DNA of 22,664 bases from Phaeoceros laevis (Eukaryota; Anthocerotophyta; Anthocerotopsida; Notothyladales), in NCBI GenBank assembly GCA_049999765.1, contig JBNGIQ010006619.1, positions 1-22,664 on the forward strand, written 5' to 3'. A program made the translations under genes and the position numbers. The notes under the pieces were generated by a model, which worked only from the letters and a program-made list of their open reading frames with translations, had not been told where the DNA came from and ran no database searches. Position 1 is the stretch's first letter; the number at the start of each line of letters is the position of its first letter. Shown piece after piece: positions 17,406 through 22,664 of the stretch.

Positions 17406-17515
17406 CTCGCTGGCTGCCTCATACTGTCAAAAACCTGGCCTGCACCTTCCAGTTCACCACTTTTGCATACATGTCGTGCCGACCAAGCCCACCACTACAT
17501 AATCCAGCAGACCTG
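17406..17515 (-). pseudogene. PPR fragment, most upstream piece of the minus-strand array
   Basis: Minus strand: KTGLLDYVVVG, a small insertion (LVGTT), then AKSGELEGAGQVFDSM across frame changes. It matches the units at 11390-11450 and 16965-17020. The start of the original gene is not present; homology ends at about 17515. Confidence 0.75.
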
Positions 17516-17702
17516 TTTTGAGCCCACAGCAGGCCGGGCCTGCCACGAGCCCGTCCATGAATTGAAGATGGCTAACCCTTCCGCATCCAGGCCTCGCCTA
17601 ACTGCCGCAATGCCTAACTCTTTGCCAACAAGAAGTGGCTGAGAGCTTGTTCCACATGAGAAAATCGGGCCCCCTCCGCTTCTTCAGCACCTCAGTGGCA
17701 AG
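17516..17702 (-). other. Short unrecognised segment before the CACTA end
   Basis: The minus strand can be read as LATEVLKKRRGPDFLMWNKL or, in another frame, ELGIAAVRRGLDAEGLAIFN. Neither is recognised. It may be one more small gene fragment. Confidence 0.25.
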
Positions 17703-18345
17703 CACTACAAGAAATAAGGCGTTTTGCAACGGGACTTCACACCGCCATTCTTGAGGTTTACTCCGAGATCCCGGTTTACAACTCCGGTTGTAAAGTGTGA
17801 TACTTGACTCTGGTTTTCTCGTTGTAAAGTCAACCGTAGTAAAATCGATGTTATATTTCAACCGTAGTAAAATCGATGTAAATATAACAGTAAACCAGTT
17901 GTAACATAGGTACCCGGAAAGTCCCGTAACTGGCCGGAAAAGTAAATACTTTGCCGGGAAAAAAATTACTTGCCGGAAAAGATAAAAAATAGTAAAAACC
18001 AATTTACAATCATTTTACAACCCATAATTTACTGCCACATTACAATGCCATGCTTTACAACCATATAACAATGCCTTGAAACCTAGAATGTCTGCGAGCT
18101 TTACAACCACATTACAATGCTATGAAACCTAGAATGTCGGCGTGCTTTACAACCACATCACAATGCCATGAAACCCTAAAACATCGGATGCTTTACAACC
18201 AGTTTACGATGCTATGAAACCCTAGCTATGAAACCCTAGAACGCGTGCATTCTTTACAACCACATTACAGTGGCATGAAACATCCATTTTACAATGCTAT
18301 GAAACCCTAGAACTGGCGCGTGCTTTACAACCCCCTTTACAGCCC
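17703..18345. mobile_element. CACTA transposon left end with subterminal repeats
   Basis: CACTACAAGAAATAAGGCG (17703-17721) is a canonical CACTA (En/Spm) terminus. The following 640 bp are non-coding and full of subterminal repeats, as these elements have: a pair of CAACCGTAGTAAAATCGATG copies (about 17830 and 17859), several CCGGAAAAGTAA variants (17920-17970), and the 46-bp CTTTACAACCACATTACAAT array. No transposase and no CTTGTAGTG right end are seen, so it is a truncated or solo terminus. AAG precedes the end, but a target duplication cannot be verified. Confidence 0.7.
18053..18345. repeat. 46-bp subterminal tandem repeat of the CACTA end
   Basis: CTTTACAACC starts at 18053, 18099, 18145 and 18191 (exact 46-bp period), then at 18252 and 18323 with longer spacers. 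Each unit continues CACATTACAATGC-ATGAAACCCTAGAA. The AAACCCTA word is a telobox-like motif that occurs once per unit in the later copies. Confidence 0.85.
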
Positions 18346-18984
18346 GTTTAAATAAGAACGTTTTTTTTGTGAATTCCCCGCTGCTGTTTTGGCCATTCTC
18401 ATCCGCTGAATTTGGCCACTGTCTACACCGACAGAATGGGACCTTTGAGATTTGTTGGCTGGCTGGCTGGCTAGCCGTTGCAAAACGGATCCAGGATCGA
18501 GATGAACAAGTAGAGAGAAAGTTGTGCGCAGCGCGCTAGCCATTCTCGAATCTGGAGCAAGTAACAAAAGCATCAGGTGCAATAGGTTGTAACTTGTAAC
18601 CAGGACAAAAGGGACCTTTGAGATTTCAACATTTGAAGCCAGGCTGCGAACGCAACACACCCGACAGTGTTTCTCACGTATTCTGTTGGCCAGTCCACGC
18701 ATCCAAGTGCCATCGTCCACAAGACACCCGGCCGCCAAGCCTCGTATGGCATGTTCTGCAACCAGCACAACATGGTCAACATAGTGGGCCTGCATAAACA
18801 CCATGCTGCTCCATGGAGGACTCTATAGCTAAAAAGCACCTCGACAGATCATCTTCCTCTCCAGCTCCTGGCCATTCGCTACTAATGAGCTAAAAAGGCA
18901 TCCTTCGTACTTCACTTAATGAGTTCAAAATCACTAGATCAAGCGCAGAAACAGAAAATAGGCAAGCCAATTCCTCAAGCAAAA
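18346..18984. other. Non-repetitive stretch with an exon-like minus-strand segment and a 16-bp direct repeat
   Basis: GGGACCTTTGAGATTT occurs at 18438-18453 and 18611-18626. On the minus strand an acceptor-like TTTATGCAG precedes a segment (about 18790-18620) open in two frames: HYVDHVVLVAEHAIRGLAAG and YEAWRPGVLWTMALGCVDWP. I recognise neither and cannot choose. A (TGGC)4 tract lies near 18457-18472. Confidence 0.3.
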
Positions 18985-19052
18985 AACGGAACAGGCGGCC
19001 AGGCAGCAAGGCAGGCGGCCAGGCAGTCAGGCAGCCAGGCAGGAAGGCAGCT

Positions 19053-19099
19053 AGCTCACCACATTTTGCATACATGTCCACTACGCAGTTGCCCACCAT
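19053..19099 (-). pseudogene. PPR micro-fragment inside GGCA repeats
   Basis: The minus strand reads MVGNCVVDMYAKCGEL, about 16 codons of the commonest PPR motif in the window. GGCA-rich DNA begins within a few bases on both sides. Confidence 0.7.
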
Positions 19100-19120
19100 G
19101 CAGGCAGGCAGGCAGGCAGG

Positions 19121-19168
19121 CTGCCTCCTTGGCCCTTGGGCAACTCTGCCCAAGGGCCAAGGAGGCAG
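19121..19168. repeat. Perfect 22-bp inverted repeat with a 4-nt loop
   Basis: The left arm (19121-19142, starting CTGCCTCCTTGG) and right arm (19147-19168, ending CCAAGGAGGCAG) are exactly complementary and separated by ACTC. The right-arm word GGGCCAAGGAGGC recurs at 19247-19259 in the adjacent 30-bp repeat. Confidence 0.9.
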
Positions 19169-19275
19169 GAGCTCTGGACAGCCAGGCAGGCAAAGAGGCT
19201 GGCTGGCTGCCCCCGAGGGCCAGGGAAGCTGGCTGGCTGCCCCCTAGGGCCAAGGAGGCTGGTTGGCTGGCTGCC

Positions 19276-19792
19276 AGAGGACCCTGCATTCGACCACGGG
19301 CACTTAGGGAGGACGACCGGTCGGTAGCTCCTGCAACGCCGAATCTCAGCTGCTCGCGGCGCCGGGAACACTCGATGCTCGACACTCGCACTCACTTGCG
19401 CTTCAGGGCAGCTCACAGAACTCCACACCTTCCCGCGCGGCAATCCACGCCACAACACCGTGAGTTAGAGGGAATTATGCCCGCTTCAGGTTTTCAAGTT
19501 TCGTGAACCGTTACGGCACATGTGTTACATGTTGTGCTCACTATCTCAACGGGCGCGCAGTCGCGCAACAGCTCCAAAACGGCATGCACTAGTTAAGCCA
19601 ACGGCATGCCGCTTTCACAGCGCTCTGCGTTGTAAGCTACCCCTTTAGCGCAGTAAACACCGCGATCGGTTTCGATCTACCACTTCAATAAACACGAGTC
19701 ACGTTATGTACAAAACACGCGAAATGTCACCAAACACGGAGATGATTGGAGCCTGCACATGCATGGGAATGTTGAGGTTGTTCTCCTGCGCT
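19276..19792. other. No supported gene
   Basis: Moderately GC-rich sequence with short ORFs. GGCATGC is repeated near 19581 and 19603 (ACGGCATGC). No family was recognised. Confidence 0.35.
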
Positions 19793-19950
19793 TCAGAGGC
19801 AGAAGACATGATAAATGGGATACCAGCATGCCTGATGCAAATGTGTGGCTAGCTGTGCTCGGATCTTCTGAACGCACAGCAACTTGGAGATGGACGACCA
19901 GTCTTTTAGTGCATCATGGAATTGGAACCACACAAAGCTGGTGCCGGCAG
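19793..19950 (+). pseudogene. PPR E-motif fragment (C-terminal domain of a PLS-class protein)
   Basis: Three successive frames give SEAEDMINGIP, PDANVWLAVLGSSERTA, then QLGDGRPVF, stop, CIMELEPHKAGAG. Together they match the E motif that follows the last PPR in E/DYW-type proteins (EAExxI..MP..PD..VW..LL.AC...G...LG..A...I..LEP...G). At least two frameshifts and a stop are present. The downstream E+/DYW deaminase-like domain is absent. It lies 5' of the PPR repeats at 20074-20520, the reverse of normal gene order, so the two are separate or rearranged pieces. Confidence 0.6.
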
Positions 19951-20073
19951 GTTAGAGGACAAGTGGAATAACGTGGAGAGTGGGCAAAGTGGAGAGTGGG
20001 CTCCTTCTTACTCCTAAATTAAATAATTGCCACTCAGTCTGGAGTCTTATGAACAATTCTGGAGCATGCGTAA

Positions 20074-20525
20074 GATTCACCCACGGATCTAGAATCCGGG
20101 AAGGAGGTCCACGCTGATTATCTGGGGAGTGCAGTTAAGCCCAATATACTCACTGGCAACTGCCTAGTGGAAATGTATGCAAAATGTGGGAGCTTAGAAG
20201 ATGCACGTAGAGTGTTTGACAATTTGCCAACCAAAGACGTGGTGACATGGACTGTAATGATTGCAGGATATGTTCAGCATGAGTTTGGTCAGAGAGCTCT
20301 GGCCTTGTACGCAGACATGGCACAGGACGGGAAGATTTCAGCCAATCATGTAACGTATTTGAGCCTTGTGCAAGCATGTGGAATCGTTGACAATGTCCAG
20401 AGCTTTACCTACAGGGAAGTAGCTCCATTTCCAGATCCTAAAGAGTGGTCTTAGAGCGGATGTGGTTTTGGGCAGCTGCCTGGTGGACATATATGGCAAG
20501 TCTGTAAGCTGTGACTGTAGAAAGA
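20074..20525 (+). pseudogene. PPR fragment, plus strand, about four repeat motifs
   Basis: From DSPTDLESGKEVHADYL the frame runs through NCLVEMYAKCGSLEDARRVF, DNLPTKDVVTWTVMIAGYVQ, HEFGQRALALYADMAQDG, NHVTYLSLVQACGIVDNVQS and then drifts. After a one-base shift, KSGLRADVVLGSCLVDIYGKS continues the next repeat to about 20525. An upstream TAA (20071-20073) and the absence of an ATG, a signal peptide and a C-terminus mark a fragment. About 115 codons are undisturbed, and this is the best-preserved PPR piece in the window. Its sequence is clearly distinct from the minus-strand array, so it comes from another family member. It ends about 70 bp before the ExAD-like gene on the same strand. Confidence 0.85.
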
Positions 20526-20595
20526 TCGGGCACGAAAGACGCATATGATCATGATGTCCTTGCTCGTGAAGGAAGTGCACATGTGCCAATAAGAA

Positions 20596-22490
20596 CATGT
20601 CTTCGAGTGCAATGATCCAGCATCTGTGTTTGAGGCTGATCCTTATGGATGCTGGATGGTTTCTATGTGTGGTGGACACTACGACAAGAAACTGAGCTTC
20701 TGTTTCTGTGGAGAGGGCTCCGAATATCCAGATCGGCCTCTCGCTGAATCATGTGGTTTTGTCCAAAAGTAAGCATCATGCTCCTCCAATTTTGACCCTG
20801 CCTTCGTCTCGCTAAGGCTGTCCTAATTCGTGGATGTTTACAGTCTTCCGAATGTGGACTGGACAAAAGCAGATATTGGTGTTTTCTCAAATGACAGCCA
20901 AAATGTAGGTTGGTGCAATTTGAGCCCGGAGGATGGATACAGAGGGCACGATGTTAAGCCATACTGTGACTGCAAGTACGATTGCACTGAAGGACAATTT
21001 TGCGAAAAGGCCGTAGAGTGCAGTTGCATAAATCAGTGTTCTAGCCGTGGAGTTTGTAAGCATGGATTTTGCAAGGTTTGTATAGGCAAAATCTTTGATT
21101 CGGCTGGCTAATGAACCTTGTTTTCGTAAGGTGGTTTCAAGGTTGTGCCACGAATCTCACCAACTATGAGCGTGGTGTGTCTGCAGTACACAGAAGGATC
21201 CATGGTACGGCCTGGATTGTAGTCTACCATCTGCCAGCAGCTGGCCCAACTGGCTTCCTGCTAAGCTTTCCAGCTCATCTGCACTGAAGGACACAAAAGA
21301 CAATGCATTGCGGGTGGAGGTTGAGAAGCTGCGACCTCTTGTTTACATCTACGACTTACCAGCTGAATTCAATGCTCACATGTTGCAGGTATAACTTCTG
21401 GTGTGGAAGTTGAGCATCCTTGCTCTCCATTTGATAACTTGGGAGCTCATTTGCATTCCTCCTCCACTTGCAGGGCCGTCATTATCGGTATGAATGTGTC
21501 AATAGGATTTACGGACCATCAAATGAGACAATTTGGACTGAGCAGCTGTATGGGGCTGAGGTAGACGTCTGATTTGGGGCTTTTAAAGATTCAGATTTTT
21601 TTTCCTGTAGCTTGGATGCTTTGCAGGTTTTGCTCTGAGTTCAACAGTTGCAGTCAGCGCAGCATGCACCTAGCCTTTCTATTTTAGCGACAATCACCCT
21701 ATGTTGCTGGATATTCAGATTGCACTCCATGAAAGTTTCTTGGCTAGTCCATGCCGAACCACAAATGGTGATGAGGCAGACTTCTTCTATGTGCCTGTTC
21801 TTGGTGCTTGCGCAATCACTCCTGCTGATGATGCCCCACACTATGATATGCAGGTAAGCATTCAAATGATGGCACCCAACCAACTTGAAATCCAACTTTC
21901 AACTCAATGATGACAAGCATGATTCAGGTCTTTTGGTGGTCGACTAACTTGCGGTGTCCTGGGCCAGAGAGAACACCTAGGGTTGCGTGGATACTTCTCA
22001 AGAAGTTTTTACTAGAGAGCATATGAACACATCAGAGAAACGTATCCATTTTGGGATCGTAATGGTGGACGAGATCATATGTGGGCATGTATGTAGCCTT
22101 GCTCCCATTTGAGGACACGGAAGCAGGTGTCAGCTCATAACTAGGAACGCAGTTGTGTCGAAACTCTGTGTGGTTGGTTGTAGCGGCTGCAGAACTCTCG
22201 TAGAATGAGGAGTAAACTTTGCAGCGCATGATGCCAGTTTTTTTCATGGGACGAGGGAGCGTGCTCAGCCCCGAAGGAGATTTGGAACAGCATGATGCTT
22301 GTGCATTGAGGCAATACGATGGAGAAGTACAAGTCCTCAACAACACAGTACCCGTCAGACAACTGGAACCCAATTCCTGCTTCATGGAGGGGAGATCACA
22401 ATTGCTATGACCCAGCAAAGGACCTTGTTCTTCCTGCTCGGAAAGTCCCACGACCGGAGGACATAACAGCGAAGCTCTAGGCCACGTACC
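20596..22490 (+). pseudogene. ExAD-like GT47 (exostosin family) arabinosyltransferase, seven exons, three internal stops
   Basis: Exons: about 20596-20768 (MCGGHYDKKLSFCFCGEG, ESCGFVQ), 20844-21075 (VGWCNLSPEDG, CINQCSSRGVCKHGFC, EGF-like), 21194-21388 (DPWYGLDCSLPSAS, RPLVYIYDLPAEFNAH), 21474-21560 (GRHYRYECVNRIYG), 21719-21853 (DEADFFYVPVLGACAI), 21968-22084 (RAYEHIRETYPFWDRNGGRD) and 22238-22490 (SWDEGACSAPKEIWNSMMLV, DNWNPIPASWRGDH). Introns keep a consistent phase. This matches Arabidopsis At3g57630-type proteins (ExAD), Golgi enzymes that add arabinose to extensin glycans; the match is from memory. Stops: TAG 22013-22015, TGA 22307-22309 and TAG 22478-22480, where the family has Lys/Gln, Trp and a variable position. 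Intron 6 starts with GC, not GT. The N-terminal membrane anchor and the C-terminal half are absent. Confidence 0.8.
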
Positions 22491-22664
22491 GTAAATGTTG
22501 ACGGGTAAATGTTGCATTCTCACCCCCTCGCGAGCAAAACGGTCGCGAAGTAAGGGCTTTTTTCCCGGAAGTAAGGGTTTTTTCCACGGCCGGAAGAAGG
22601 CCAGCCATTTCCACCCGCCGGAAACTTCAACCCGCCATTTCCCGAGCGGGGAACCCTAAACGGC
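22491..22664. repeat. GC-rich CCGGAA/AAGGG repeat-like DNA at the window edge
   Basis: GAAGTAAGGGCTTTTTTCCC at 22547 is repeated 21 bp later (22568), followed by several CCGGAA, CCGCC and CCATTTCC words and GAACCCTAAAC. The CCGGAAGTAA and AACCCTAA words resemble those of the CACTA end at 17703-18345, so this may be the start of another such terminal region. It begins at the donor site of the broken ExAD-like exon. Confidence 0.4.

Larger units (their letters stand above)
18985..19275. repeat. GGCA/GGCT low-complexity arrays with a 30-bp tandem repeat
   Basis: GGCAGGCGGCCAGGCAG-type runs occupy 18993-19050, and (GGCA)5 lies at about 19101-19120. GGCTGGCTGCCCC plus AGGGCCA units form a 30-bp tandem pair at 19201-19230 and 19231-19260, with a partial third. 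Long open frames across this region (up to 195 codons on the plus strand) result from the repeat and are not genes. Confidence 0.8.

Noticed and set aside
18160-18310. Interstitial telomere repeats
   Set aside because: AAACCCTA occurs singly in each 46-bp unit and never in tandem, so it is a telobox-like word and not telomeric DNA.
19121-19177. Helitron 3' end (hairpin followed by CTRR)
   Set aside because: The stem is far longer than typical Helitron hairpins and no CTAG terminus or matching 5' TC end is convincing.
18919-19506. 195-codon plus-strand open frame
   Set aside because: It is produced by GGCA/GGCC repeats (Gln/Ala/Arg-rich by composition) and overlaps an antisense PPR scrap and the perfect hairpin.
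22013-22480. Stop-codon readthrough or RNA editing rescuing the ExAD-like gene
   Set aside because: Uridine-to-cytidine editing in ferns acts on organellar transcripts, and three separate stops plus a GC donor fit a pseudogene better.

Overview
The window looks like a gene-poor, repeat-rich stretch of a land-plant nuclear genome, most likely a fern or another seed-free vascular plant. The evidence is spliceosomal gene fragments with short GT-AG introns (about 75-160 bp), CACTA- and copia-type transposon remnants, a tRNA-derived SINE, and many fragments of plant PLS-class pentatricopeptide repeat (PPR) proteins whose wording (VDMYAKCG, VVTWNALIAGYAQ, VKRGLLDYVVVG) resembles the expanded PPR families of ferns. 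The lineage is inference; no prokaryotic operon or ordinary intact gene is present.

Layout. 1-1160: a diverged ~190-bp tandem duplication, then a two-exon FtsH11-like AAA-protease fragment that runs in frame into a PPR fragment. 1161-3390: 'AATCCAT' satellite-like repeats and pyrimidine-rich DNA. 3394-3975: a decayed acidic-tailed ORF with two in-frame stops. 4078-4750: a CACTA-type terminus abutting a copia reverse-transcriptase fragment. 5067-6187: a 47-bp tandem repeat and a 298-bp tandem duplication of antisense PPR sequence. 6188-7941: minus-strand fragments of a MON2-like trafficking gene, with a 249-bp MITE-like element between the fragments. 8279-8574: a tRNA-Gly-derived SINE candidate. 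9098-9940: two unrecognised minus-strand coding-like patches. 9988-10263: tandem repeats built on CCGGATGTCCGG.

10264-17515 is one minus-strand PPR array of nearly repeated ~300-bp units. It is split by a ~5.2-kb block holding two head-to-tail copies of an unidentified ~2.5-kb element. Both copies have TGTTCCTGGG...CCCAGGAACA-type ends, a TATA box, a shared upstream GC-rich motif and a shared mini-exon/intron start. 17703-18345 is a CACTA left end with 46-bp subterminal repeats. 18985-19275 is GGCA/GGCT low-complexity DNA with an embedded PPR fragment and a perfect 22-bp hairpin. 19793-20520 holds plus-strand PPR pieces in rearranged order. 20596-22490 is a seven-exon stretch of an ExAD-like GT47 arabinosyltransferase gene broken by three in-frame stops.

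Overall pattern: fragments of at least three unrelated host genes (FtsH11, MON2, ExAD), with introns retained, each lie directly beside a PPR fragment. This fits DNA-level gene-fragment capture or rearrangement, not retrocopying. I find no intact conventional protein-coding gene. The most unusual material is the tandem 2.5-kb element inside the PPR array.
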